Shown here: positions 1-7,099 of the stretch, one piece after another
How positions within the stretch are numbered: position 1 is the stretch's first letter
How the letters are laid out: each line of letters begins with the position of its first letter
DNA from: JAEZJZ01 sp964450265
GTDB taxonomy: Bacteria > Bacillota > UBA994 > UBA5500
DNA: 22,525 bases
Reading direction: 5' to 3'
Assembly (NCBI GenBank): GCA_964450265.1
Contig: CAYVCY010000019.1
Coordinates: 1 to 22,525 of the forward strand
Program-made: the position numbers and the translations under genes
Notes under the pieces: generated by a model
The model's database searches: none
What the model was told of the DNA's origin: nothing
The model's input: only the letters and a program-made list of their open reading frames with translations

Positions 1-905
1 GGATCGATCAGATGCTGCCGGTGGACATGTACGTCGGTGGGCCAGAGCATGCCTGCATGCATCTGCTCTATGCGCGTTTCATCACCAAAGCGCTGCGGGA
101 TCTGGGGCAGATCAATTTCGGGGAGCCATTCACCAATTTGGTGCATCAAGGGATCATCCTCGGCCCGGATGGCAATCGCATGAGCAAATCCCGGGGTAAC
201 GTGATCTCCCCCGACGGATACATTCAGGAAAACGGCGCTGATGTCTTCCGAATGTATCTACAGTTCGGTTTTAACTATATCGAGGGCGGTCCCTGGAGCG
301 ACGACGGCATCAAGGCGATCGCGCGCTTTGTGGATCGGGTGGAACGCCTGATCCACCGCACGTTGGAACTGAGGGGGAGTGGCCAAGGCCACAGTCGCAT
401 CGGCAAACCAGAGCAGGACGTGAACTATGTGCGACATTTTGCGATCCGCGGGATTACCGAGGATGCAGGCAAATTCCAGTTCAACACCGCTATCTCCCGG
501 CTGATGGAGTTGACCAACGCTCTCTATCGCTACGACAACGAACAGGCCGATAAGAACCTGGCTTTCGTGAACGAGGTGGTGAATGACCTGGTGCTGTTGA
601 TGGCACCTTTCGCGCCCCACTTCTCGGAAGAGATGTGGTCGCTCTTGGGCAACGAATATTCGGTGTTTGACCAGACGTGGCCGACTTTCGATCCGCAGGC
701 ACTAATTCAGGACGTGTTGGAGCTGGCTGTGCAGGTGAATGGTCGGGTACGAGACAAGATCGAGGTCAGCTCGGACAGTAGCCAAGAGGAAATCCAGCAG
801 ATCGCTTTGGCGGCAGAGAAGATCCAGCCTTATCTGGTCGATCGCGTGATCAAGAAGGTAGTGGTAATCAAGAACCGCTTGGTAAATATTGTGGTTGCGA
901 AATAG
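1..905 (+). CDS. leuS: Leucyl-tRNA synthetase, C-terminal part (5' end outside window)
   Basis: This is the 3' portion of a class I aminoacyl-tRNA synthetase that charges tRNA-Leu in the cytoplasm. The reading frame is open from base 3 and ends at TAG 903-905; the start lies outside the window. What is visible begins near the end of the catalytic domain, with the LeuRS-typical VGGPEHACMHLLYARF segment. The KMSKS-type ATP loop follows as RMSKS (177-191), so its first Lys is Arg. Next come the GADVFRMYLQF and WSDDGI segments, the helical anticodon-binding domain (APFAPHFSEEMW) and the C-terminal VQVNGRVRDKIEV domain. The CP1 editing domain and HIGH motif would lie upstream. The family call is firm; the Arg in the ATP loop is a mild deviation. 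No clear terminator follows the stop, so transcription may continue toward the carboxypeptidase gene. Confidence 0.96.
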   Translation, partial: IDQMLPVDMYVGGPEHACMHLLYARFITKALRDLGQINFGEPFTNLVHQGIILGPDGNRMSKSRGNVISPDGYIQENGADVFRMYLQFGFNYIEGGPWSDDGIKAIARFVDRVERLIHRTLELRGSGQGHSRIGKPEQDVNYVRHFAIRGITEDAGKFQFNTAISRLMELTNALYRYDNEQADKNLAFVNEVVNDLVLLMAPFAPHFSEEMWSLLGNEYSVFDQTWPTFDPQALIQDVLELAVQVNGRVRDKIEVSSDSSQEEIQQIALAAEKIQPYLVDRVIKKVVVIKNRLVNIVVAK

Positions 906-951
906 CTCCCGATCCACCGCTCGCCTCTTGTCTCGCCTTGCTCTGCTTGGC

Positions 952-983
952 TCTAGATTTCTCGCTGACACTCGAAATGACAG
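952..983. repeat. REP-like inverted-repeat remnant
   Basis: This lies in the 246-base gene-free gap between leuS and the carboxypeptidase gene. The segment ATTTCTCGCT-gacact-CGAAATGACA has a short imperfect inverted symmetry (ATTTC..GAAAT). It resembles, from memory, a short intergenic repeat type common in several bacterial phyla (TGTCATTTCGAG...GAGAAATCT). Only one copy is in the window, so its repeat status is inference. Confidence 0.35.
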
Positions 984-1066
984 GGAAGGGGATCGCCGCT
1001 GGCGCTTGGAATGGCAGGGTACAAGGAGCATCCTGGCGGGACTGGGGGCTGGCCCTACTGTGTTCT

Positions 1067-1082
1067 TTCCGCCATGGCGGAA
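1067..1082. other. Perfect 16-base palindrome upstream of the carboxypeptidase gene
   Basis: TTCCGCCATGGCGGAA is self-complementary over all 16 bases and sits 70 bases before the start codon at 1152. It could be an operator for a dimeric regulator or a small hairpin. There is no direct evidence for either. The rest of 906-1151 shows no convincing gene. Confidence 0.4.
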
Positions 1083-1151
1083 TGGAATAGAGGGCCTATC
1101 CCCACCGTCCCACCTTGCAGCTATGATGAAGTTCCGAAGGGATGTTGAAGG

Positions 1152-2468
1152 ATGCTTAGACGACGAATAGCAGAGCGAATCTTGGTTTTCGCTCTGCTGA
1201 TCCAGGTGGGCTTAAGCGCAGTCTGCCCCAGGGTGCTGGTAGCGGCTCCCGCAGCCCAGCCTCCGGAGATCAAAGCCGAAGCCGCATTCCTGCTAGAACT
1301 GAATAGCGGGGAAGTGCTCTATAGCAAGTCTGCGGAGCAACCGATGTTTCCGGCCAGCTTGACCAAACTGTTGACGGCGCTGGTGGTGCTGGAGCACGGC
1401 GGGGATCTGGAGCAAACGGTGGTGGTAGGTCAAGAGCTGTGGTGGGTGAAACCAGATAGCAGCCGGGCTGGCCTGCGGATTGATGACCGCATCAGCTTGC
1501 GCAACCTGTTCTATGCCATGTTGCTGCCATCCGGAAATGATGCCGCCTACGTAATGGCTGTACATGCAGCCAGGGCTTATGTCGGTGATCCCAGACTGCC
1601 TGTCAGCCAAGCAGTACAAACCTTTAGCGACCTGATGAATCAGACTGCTGCGGAGCTAGGGGTCAGCCACAGTAGTTTTGTCAACCCCGATGGCTATCAC
1701 GATCCAGAGCATTACAGCACGGCTAGGGACTTGGCAATCATCGCCGAGCAGGTGCTCAGGCAGGAGTTTTTGCGGCAGGTGGTCGGCCGAACACAGATCA
1801 CGGTGAGTTACGTTAGCCGGGGGAGATGGATATCCCGCAGCTACCTGAATACCAATCGCTTGATCAATCCTGATGACCCGTTATACCTCCCGCAGGCGGT
1901 CGGCTTAAAAACCGGCACTACCGTCAAGGCAGGCCCCAGTCTGGCATCAGCTGCCAGTGCCAATCAGCTGGACCTGCTGGCCATCGTGCTGAACAGCGAC
2001 CAAGCGGGCCGCTGGGAGGATTCTCGTGCGCTGTTGTACTACGGACTAGAAAGCTACCAGTTCCTGCTGCTCTGCAGCCCCGGCGAGCCTCAGGCAGCCG
2101 CACTGCTAGCGGCCAGATTGCCGGGTTTCTATGCCCATGCTACCTTGCTCAGCCAAGAGGAAAGGCAGGCTTTCATCGCCAACGCAGACGAGGAGAGAAT
2201 CACCACCCGGTTGGTGTTCGATCCATCGGCTGTCACCGTTCGGGGCGAAAACCTGATCATCAATTCCCATACTCATCCGGGCAGCGTGGTGGGGGAGCTG
2301 GTCTATCAACTGGATCAAGAGGAGTTGGGGGTGGTCCCACTGGTTCTAGGTGAAGAAGACTTCTCCTATCTGCCTAGCGACACTGCTGTGTTGACGATGG
2401 TCGGCGGTACAATCCTGCTCGGCCTAGTTGGCTACCTGCTCCATCGCAGACACCTGAATAAAGAGTGA
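1152..2468 (+). CDS. D-alanyl-D-alanine carboxypeptidase (DacF-like, peptidase S11) with C-terminal membrane anchor
   Basis: A penicillin-binding-protein-type serine peptidase that trims the terminal D-Ala from peptidoglycan stem peptides outside the membrane. The 438-residue product starts with a basic, hydrophobic signal segment (residues 1-32, ending VAAPAAQ). All three active-site motifs are present: SLTK (Ser69, Lys72), SGN (127-129) and KTG (253-255). After the catalytic domain there is a family-typical C-terminal beta region (about 300-400). A clear hydrophobic helix at about 408-430 (LTMVGGTILLGLVGYLL) is followed by RRHLNKE, so the protein appears anchored at its C-terminus by a true transmembrane helix. 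The more usual anchor in this family is an amphipathic helix. The start is supported by GAAGGG at 1136-1141, ten bases before ATG. DacF paralogues act in spore cortex or vegetative wall; which applies here cannot be told. A strong hairpin follows at 2471. Confidence 0.93.
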   Translation: MLRRRIAERILVFALLIQVGLSAVCPRVLVAAPAAQPPEIKAEAAFLLELNSGEVLYSKSAEQPMFPASLTKLLTALVVLEHGGDLEQTVVVGQELWWVKPDSSRAGLRIDDRISLRNLFYAMLLPSGNDAAYVMAVHAARAYVGDPRLPVSQAVQTFSDLMNQTAAELGVSHSSFVNPDGYHDPEHYSTARDLAIIAEQVLRQEFLRQVVGRTQITVSYVSRGRWISRSYLNTNRLINPDDPLYLPQAVGLKTGTTVKAGPSLASAASANQLDLLAIVLNSDQAGRWEDSRALLYYGLESYQFLLLCSPGEPQAAALLAARLPGFYAHATLLSQEERQAFIANADEERITTRLVFDPSAVTVRGENLIINSHTHPGSVVGELVYQLDQEELGVVPLVLGEEDFSYLPSDTAVLTMVGGTILLGLVGYLLHRRHLNKE

Positions 2469-2470
2469 CA

Positions 2471-2502
2471 AGGGAAGCCGCGGCGATTGCCGGGGCTTCC
2501 CT
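2471..2502 (+). terminator. Strong hairpin after the carboxypeptidase gene
   Basis: AGGGAAGCC (2471-2479) pairs with GGCTTCCCT (2494-2502). The stem is extended inside by CGGC/GCCG around a GATT loop. It begins three bases after the TGA stop. There is no T-tract after it, so it is a terminator-like or mRNA-stabilising hairpin rather than a textbook intrinsic terminator. A smaller hairpin, TGTGAC/GTCACA, lies at 2521-2539. Confidence 0.6.
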
Positions 2503-2616
2503 CTGATCCTGGGGGTCTAGTGTGACGAACCGAGTCACAATCTAATTCTATCAGAAGTCCTCGCTAAGGCAAGGCGACTTTTCTTGGCTGCCTAGCACAA
2601 ACCTGCGGTATGTGCC

Positions 2617-2640
2617 AGCGGGACGGGTACCGTGTATCAC
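2617..2640 (-). repeat. Degenerate copy of the GATAC/GTATC REP element
   Basis: Read on the minus strand, this segment gives TGATACACGGTACC then CGTCCCGCTG. That matches the left and central part of the REP units near 7958, 8000 and 10481. The right arm (TGTATCAT in intact copies) is replaced by unrelated sequence. It lies in the intergenic gap between the convergent carboxypeptidase and M14 genes. Confidence 0.6.
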
Positions 2641-2671
2641 TCAGACAGGTTATACCTGGCAGTACGTTCGA

Positions 2672-4378
2672 TCAACTTAGTGTCACTGCCCGGGAGACGG
2701 TTCCTCCCCGTTGGGAGCGGAGGGTCAACGTCAACGTTGCATCGCTGGCGTCCTCAGGAATGCGCACAGTCCAATTTGCTCGGTCCATCGTCTTGGCCGG
2801 CGGCTGGACGCTATAGAAGCGCACCTTCTGAGACGCCGCGTATCCCTGCAAGAAGCCTAGCTCTTGTTCGGCTGTACAATTGATCAAAGAGGCCCCGTCG
2901 GGCAGTTGCAGCGTGACGGCATCGGGACGGACCGCTCGTTGCTTCATCGCCATCTGGCTGATGTTGGTGGGGAGGTATCCCCGGTTGGCCAGCAGTGCTG
3001 AAATGGCATAGACACCATCACCTAGGGATTCCACGTCCACCTGCTCGATATGCACCTCTGGCAAAGCCAGGGCGTAGCCAAGCACAAACTGCGTTACTTT
3101 GTGGCATTCCGGCTGCAGAAGCGATGCTGGAGGATTCTGGCGGCACCCCTTGGCCAGCCAGCCACCGATCTCCACGGGGCCAAACTGCGGATGATCAAAG
3201 GAATGCCAACGGACGAAACCTTGACCAGCCAACTCGCGGTCGTTCCATTGCAGCAGCTTGAACTCCAGCTCTCGTCGCTGCTCCGGTGTGAGGCTGCGGA
3301 CCGAAGTGGTCTTCATCTCCGGTGCTGCCCGCCCTACCAGGTCCCAGAGCTCTACGGTAAAGGCGTACAAACCGAGCTGCTCGTAGCACCAATCGTCCAA
3401 CACGCCGGACCAAATATCGCCATAGCAGCAGACCACCGGATAGCCGGTGACATCGGTGCCTAGCTTGCCTACCTGCTCATACATGGCGGCGTCGTCGCCA
3501 GGGAACTTCTGATCAGGCATAGTGCTGTGGGGGCGGAACAACACTCCGCCGGTGGTGTGGTAGAGCAACACCCCAGCGATATTCGGACGTTGACTGATGA
3601 ACTCCACCAGGTTCTTAGTCTCTGGTTCTGACAGGGGATAGGGGCCCGCCCCCGGGGTGAGAGCATTATATCCGGCTGGGAAGTTGCGGTTGAGATCTAG
3701 TCCGTATTTCGTCGGCTGAGCAGCAAAGGGTCTGGTTACCGCTTGCATCGGCTGACCAAACTCATCTCGCAGCATGCCTTCGCTGAACAGATGATAGCAG
3801 GGGCCCTCTAGATCCCAAGGCGAGCGTTCGACCATCATGCGATCATCCCGGTCGTCCACTTTCCAAGCGCCATGGGCATCGTCCCGGACCCGCATCAATA
3901 GGATTTCCCCGTCACCGTTCACATCCTCCGCATGCAGTCCCGCCGGGTCCTGATGCTGACGCCAGTCAGGATAGCTACGTACGCTGCTGCGCAACATGGT
4001 GGGAGAAGTGAGATAGAGTTCTGCCCCATCCGGGTTGACCCGTGGTAGAATATAGAAGGTGCGCTGATCCAGCAGCCGACGCACGATCGGGTCGCTGGCA
4101 TAGCGGGTGAGTAAATAGTCGATCAGGTATACGCAAGCGACTGACCCAGTGACTTCTCCGGCATGAATGTTGCCATCCACATACATGGCTGGCTTGGACT
4201 CGGCAGGGCCGGTCTCTGCATTGGTGATCGTTATCGCCCAGACGTCCCGCTGGCAGTGGCTCTTTCCGATGGACGTTAGCGTGGCAAACTGGGGATAGCT
4301 GGTGGCATAATGTTGCAGATACTCGGTCAACTCGGCGTAGGTATAATAGCGGTCAAAACGGACGGGATTGTCGTTCAT
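2672..4378 (-). CDS. M14-family zinc carboxypeptidase
   Basis: A predicted metallo-carboxypeptidase of 568 residues that would remove C-terminal or side-chain-linked amino acids from peptides. Zinc ligands are seen as His72 and Glu75 in GNIHAGEVTGS, with the third His at 274 in LLYHTTGG. Substrate-binding Asn-Arg is in DLNRNFPAGY (230-231). The general-base Glu is Glu343 in YAFTVELWD. The catalytic domain covers about residues 10-420. The last 120 residues look like a beta-sandwich domain (DGVYAISALLANRGYLPTN and later strands). The start is ATG at 4376-4378 with AGAGAGG upstream on the minus strand. The frame stays open for 149 more codons, but that stretch runs antisense through the aldolase gene and is not M14-like. 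No signal peptide is evident, so a cytoplasmic role in peptide turnover is more likely than wall remodelling; this is inference. It is divergent from the aldolase operon. Confidence 0.9.
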   Translation of the reverse strand: MNDNPVRFDRYYTYAELTEYLQHYATSYPQFATLTSIGKSHCQRDVWAITITNAETGPAESKPAMYVDGNIHAGEVTGSVACVYLIDYLLTRYASDPIVRRLLDQRTFYILPRVNPDGAELYLTSPTMLRSSVRSYPDWRQHQDPAGLHAEDVNGDGEILLMRVRDDAHGAWKVDDRDDRMMVERSPWDLEGPCYHLFSEGMLRDEFGQPMQAVTRPFAAQPTKYGLDLNRNFPAGYNALTPGAGPYPLSEPETKNLVEFISQRPNIAGVLLYHTTGGVLFRPHSTMPDQKFPGDDAAMYEQVGKLGTDVTGYPVVCCYGDIWSGVLDDWCYEQLGLYAFTVELWDLVGRAAPEMKTTSVRSLTPEQRRELEFKLLQWNDRELAGQGFVRWHSFDHPQFGPVEIGGWLAKGCRQNPPASLLQPECHKVTQFVLGYALALPEVHIEQVDVESLGDGVYAISALLANRGYLPTNISQMAMKQRAVRPDAVTLQLPDGASLINCTAEQELGFLQGYAASQKVRFYSVQPPAKTMDRANWTVRIPEDASDATLTLTLRSQRGGTVSRAVTLS

Positions 4379-4588
4379 AGATGGCAGCCTCTCTTTCCGG
4401 CAAGTGCTTGCACCCGCACCCGCGCTCTGAATAAAGTGATAGTTACGCAGCACCCATCGGCTGGTATCTGATGTAGATGTTCTCGCTGAGTGTCTGTCTT
4501 TCTCATCTACACAGGCTATTCGTGCCCGCATGGGATGATTCCTGCCGCCGCTATCGATGCCACTAGAGAGAAAGGGGACGATCAGGTC
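4379..4588. promoter_or_regulatory. Divergent promoter/leader region with an inverted repeat
   Basis: This 210-base gap separates the divergent M14 and aldolase genes and must hold both promoters. An 8-base inverted repeat, TGTAGATG (4472-4479) and CATCTACA (4504-4511), could form a leader hairpin or operator ahead of the aldolase operon. No riboswitch class is recognised here. The aldolase frame is open back to an ATG at 4490, inside this repeat, but that start has no ribosome binding site. Confidence 0.35.
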
Positions 4589-5224
4589 TTGAGCCAAGAG
4601 GAAATCAGACAGCAGATTTGCGAAGTGGGACACCGCCTCTACCAAAGTGGTTTCGCCGCAGCCAACGCCGGCAATATTTCCGTGCGCGTCGCGGAGAATC
4701 GCGTGCTCACCACCCCTACCGGAGTGAGTAAAGGTAGTCTCAGGCCAGAGATGCTGGTGGAGGTGAACCTCGAGGGAGAAGTGCTTGCCGGAGATAGGCT
4801 GCCATCTTCTGAACTGAAGATGCACCTACGGGTGTACGCCGAGCGGCCTGATGTACAGGCTGTGGTGCACGCGCATCCGCCATATGCAACCGCCTATGCG
4901 ATCACCGGGCAGGCGCTGGACAAACCGATCATCGCCGAGGCAGTGGTTACTGTGGGGCCGGTAGCGCTAGCCCCTTACGCCACACCTTCTACAGCTGCAG
5001 TGGCGGATGCGATCGCTCCTTACTTGGCCGGCCACGACGCCATTTTGCTCTCCAATCACGGAGCCCTGACCTATGGCCAGGATCTGACCAGCGCCTATTT
5101 TCGCATGGAATCGCTGGAGTTCTATGCCCGAGTGTTGACTCTCAGTCGACAGCTGGGACAGCCACGGGCGCTCACGGCCGAACAAGTAGCCGCACTGACG
5201 GCGCTCGGGGAGCGGGTGCGATGA
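4589..5224 (+). CDS. Class II aldolase (L-fuculose-phosphate aldolase/adducin family)
   Basis: A zinc-dependent sugar-phosphate aldolase or epimerase-family enzyme, predicted to cleave a ketose or ulose phosphate in the cytoplasm. With the TTG start at 4589 it has 211 residues, the usual size. The proposed metal ligands His94, His96 (VVHAHPPYA) and His157 (SNHGAL), and the catalytic Glu75 (SSELKMH), sit two positions from their E. coli FucA equivalents (92, 94, 155, 73). The phosphate-binding segment NAGNISVR is also present. The TTG start is chosen because AAAGGGG (4571-4577) lies 11 bases upstream; in-frame ATGs at 4490 and 4535 lack such a site. The substrate cannot be assigned; members include FucA, RhaD, MtnB-like dehydratases and deoxypentose-phosphate aldolases. 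The stop overlaps the next start (ATGA at 5221), so it is probably translated together with the PdxS-like gene. Confidence 0.88.
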   Translation: MSQEEIRQQICEVGHRLYQSGFAAANAGNISVRVAENRVLTTPTGVSKGSLRPEMLVEVNLEGEVLAGDRLPSSELKMHLRVYAERPDVQAVVHAHPPYATAYAITGQALDKPIIAEAVVTVGPVALAPYATPSTAAVADAIAPYLAGHDAILLSNHGALTYGQDLTSAYFRMESLEFYARVLTLSRQLGQPRALTAEQVAALTALGERVR

Positions 5225-6156
5225 ATAATGCAACTGATCACGATCTTTTAGGGGGCGATCTAGTGGACAAACAAGGATACCGCTTGACCACCAGCTTAGC
5301 GGAGATGCTGGTGGGAGGAGTGATCATCGCGGTCACTAACCCGGAACAGGCGAAGCTGGCGGAAGCAGCTGGTGCCAGCGGGGTGATGGTGGTGCAGAGC
5401 TTGGCGGTCGATTTGCGACTGACCGGAAGCGTGGCCCGCATGGCTGACCCGGCGCTGATTGCCAGCGTGAAATCGGCTGTGAGCATCCCGGTGATGGCTT
5501 CGTGCCGCATCGGACATGTGGTGGAAGCCGAAATCTTGACCGAACTAGGCGTGGACTACATAGACGAAAGCGAGATGCTCACCCCGGTTGACGAGGTAAG
5601 GCCGATCCACAAGGCAACTTGGCGGACACCCTTCATCTGTGGCGCGGAGGATTTAGCGTCTGCCCTTCTGCGCATGGAAGAGGGCGCGGCGATTATCCGC
5701 AGCAGCGTCGGCGTCGGGTATGGCTGTGGCAACGTAGGCCTGGCAGCACAGACGCTGCGCCAGATTGCAGAGGAAATCCACAGCCTGCAACAATACGACC
5801 GGACAGAGCTGCCCACAGTCGCTTTGGAGATGGGTGTCGCCGATCGGTTATTACAGGATGTGGCTGTTCGTGGCCGACTGCCGGTGGTGATCATCGGGGC
5901 TGGGGGAGTGGTTTCGCCGGCTGATGCCGCTTTGCTGCGGCGGCTAGGTGCCGATTGTGTGCTGGTCGGGTCGGGCATTTTCTGCTCAGCTGACCCAGCC
6001 CGTCGGGCGGAGGCGATCGTCACTGCCACCGCTCATTTTGACGATCGGGAGATCATTGCCCGCGTTTCCGGCGGATTGGGGCGGGAGATGGCTGGATGGG
6101 TGGAGCAGGTACCACCGACCGTTCCGCAACCGCCGGAGGAAGGGTGGCAATGGTAA
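5221..6156 (+). CDS. PdxS-like (PLP synthase subunit) protein lacking the catalytic Asp and both Lys
   Basis: A TIM-barrel protein of the PdxS/SNZ family. That family normally joins ribose 5-phosphate, glyceraldehyde 3-phosphate and PdxT-derived ammonia into pyridoxal phosphate. The match spans the whole length: EQAKLAEAAGASGVMVVQ, VARMADPALI, RIGHVVEAEIL, GVDYIDESEMLTP, GSGIFCSADPA. The catalytic positions are changed. GGVIIAVTN has Ala37 where B. subtilis has Asp24. PVMASCRIGH has Ser94 for Lys81, which forms the Schiff base with the pentose. IIRSSVGVGYGCGN has Ser161/162 for Lys149, plus a two-residue insertion. It therefore should not make PLP by the known mechanism. ATG 5221 overlaps the aldolase stop and has GGGGAG (5207-5212) upstream. 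An in-frame GTG at 5263 with AGGGGG (5250-5255) would give 297 residues, nearer the usual length. It is followed by a pdxT-like gene after one base. A pseudoenzyme subunit or a new synthase are both possible. Confidence 0.9.
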   Translation: MNNATDHDLLGGDLVDKQGYRLTTSLAEMLVGGVIIAVTNPEQAKLAEAAGASGVMVVQSLAVDLRLTGSVARMADPALIASVKSAVSIPVMASCRIGHVVEAEILTELGVDYIDESEMLTPVDEVRPIHKATWRTPFICGAEDLASALLRMEEGAAIIRSSVGVGYGCGNVGLAAQTLRQIAEEIHSLQQYDRTELPTVALEMGVADRLLQDVAVRGRLPVVIIGAGGVVSPADAALLRRLGADCVLVGSGIFCSADPARRAEAIVTATAHFDDREIIARVSGGLGREMAGWVEQVPPTVPQPPEEGWQW

Positions 6157-6157
6157 A

Positions 6158-6736
6158 GTGAGCGAGTTGAAAATAGGCGTATTGGCGCTGCAGGGTGCTT
6201 ACAGCTCCCATATACAGGCTTTGTGGCGGCTGGGCGTGGAGACGAAGGCCGTGCGACGACCGGAGCAGGTGGAAGGCCTCGCCGGCCTGATCATTCCCGG
6301 TGGTGAATCGACAGTGATGGGCAAGCTGATGGCCGATATCGGCCTGATAGAGGCAGTGCAGGAGCGGTTCCGCCAAGGGCTGGCGGTATTCGGCACCTGC
6401 GCCGGTATGATCGTGATGGCCAGCGAGATCATCGGCTATCCAGACCAACCTCGCCTCGGTTTGATGTCCACCGCAGTGCGGCGGAACGCCTTTGGCCAGC
6501 TGGCTGACAGCTATCCGATGCAGATCTCTATCCCGGCAGTCAGCGATTCACCGCTGTCAGCGGTGATGATCAAAGGTCCTTTTATCGAGCAGGCCGGAAC
6601 CGGGGTACAGATATTAGCCGAACATGAAGGGAGAATTGTGCTGGCAAAGCAGGGGAAGGCTCTGGCCGCCTCCTTCCACCCCGAGCTCACCGGGGATGAC
6701 CGCCTGCATCGGTACTTCCTCGACCTCTGCCGCTGA
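6158..6736 (+). CDS. pdxT: PdxT-type glutaminase subunit
   Basis: A class I glutamine amidotransferase domain protein of 192 residues that hydrolyses glutamine and passes ammonia to a PdxS dodecamer. The triad is complete: Cys81 in FGTCAGM, His174 and Glu176 in SFHPELTGD. The family signatures IGVLALQGAYSSHI, LIIPGGESTVMGKL and RNAFGQLADSYP are present. The GTG start at 6158 lies one base after the PdxS-like stop. The closest strong purine run is GGAGGAAGGG (6134-6143), so translation is probably coupled. An apparent longer frame reaching back to 5948 overlaps the PdxS-like gene and is not real. PdxT is inactive without PdxS, so an intact triad suggests that the neighbouring PdxS-like protein still binds it. 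Alternatively it serves another PdxS in the genome. Confidence 0.95.
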   Translation: MSELKIGVLALQGAYSSHIQALWRLGVETKAVRRPEQVEGLAGLIIPGGESTVMGKLMADIGLIEAVQERFRQGLAVFGTCAGMIVMASEIIGYPDQPRLGLMSTAVRRNAFGQLADSYPMQISIPAVSDSPLSAVMIKGPFIEQAGTGVQILAEHEGRIVLAKQGKALAASFHPELTGDDRLHRYFLDLCR

Positions 6737-6755
6737 CGCATCCTTCGCCTCCCGT

Positions 6756-6786
6756 AAGATACAGGGGGACGTGTACTCCGTATCAT
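6756..6786 (-). repeat. REP element, inverted copy
   Basis: Read on the minus strand it is ATGATACGGAGTACACG then TCCCCCTGTATCTT, the same unit as 10481-10511. Similarity continues past the unit (TTACGG, GGCGAA). A 6-base hairpin, TCGAAG-caa-CTTCGA (6794-6808), lies on its left side as read on the minus strand, as a different hairpin does at 10461-10479. It sits 20 bases after pdxT, in a 363-base gene-free gap (6737-7099). Confidence 0.8.
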
Positions 6787-6941
6787 TCGATTATCGAAGC
6801 AACTTCGAGTTGCACAGGAGGATATCGGCGCTGTCGGCCTCGCTGGCGACAGAAGGCACCCTGTAGCACCTTTTTGTACCTGTAGGGCGTAATTATCCTG
6901 ACCATGGTTCAACAGTAAACAGCAGACTGCCAGACGCAGTG

Positions 6942-6995
6942 CCCCGCTAACCGAGCAATCATCTCAAAGAAGAGACAGTCTCTCGGATAGCGGGG
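6942..6995. other. Long paired structure in the pdxT-transposase gap
   Basis: CCCCGCTA (6942-6949) pairs with TAGCGGGG (6988-6995), and the stem continues as CCGAG (6951-6955) with CTCGG (6982-6986) around one mismatch. The 26-base loop contains AGAGAC, and GTCTCT overlaps the right arm, which allows an alternative hairpin. It could be a bidirectional terminator between convergent genes, or part of the transposable unit. No T-tract is seen. Nothing else in 6809-7099 is recognisable as a gene. Confidence 0.45.
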
Positions 6996-7099
6996 TTGCA
7001 GGTAAGAACGAATCCCCGGGCGCCGACTTTAGGCTCGCAATGTTCACCGTAGGGTGTCTAGTGCCTCAGTCCAAAGGCGAAAAACTGCAGTTGGGCCTT

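Noticed and set aside
889..1170. 93-residue frame in the gap after leuS
   Set aside because: It overlaps the leuS end and the carboxypeptidase start, has no ribosome binding site, and its product looks like translated repeat DNA.
4379..4825. N-terminal extension of the M14 frame on the minus strand
   Set aside because: It runs antisense through the aldolase gene, has no M14-like residues and no better start; the ATG at 4378 has a purine-rich site and begins just before the domain.
5948..6157. Extended N-terminus for PdxT
   Set aside because: The extension overlaps the conserved end of the PdxS-like gene and has no relation to PdxT, whose fold begins at MSELKIGVLALQG from GTG 6158.
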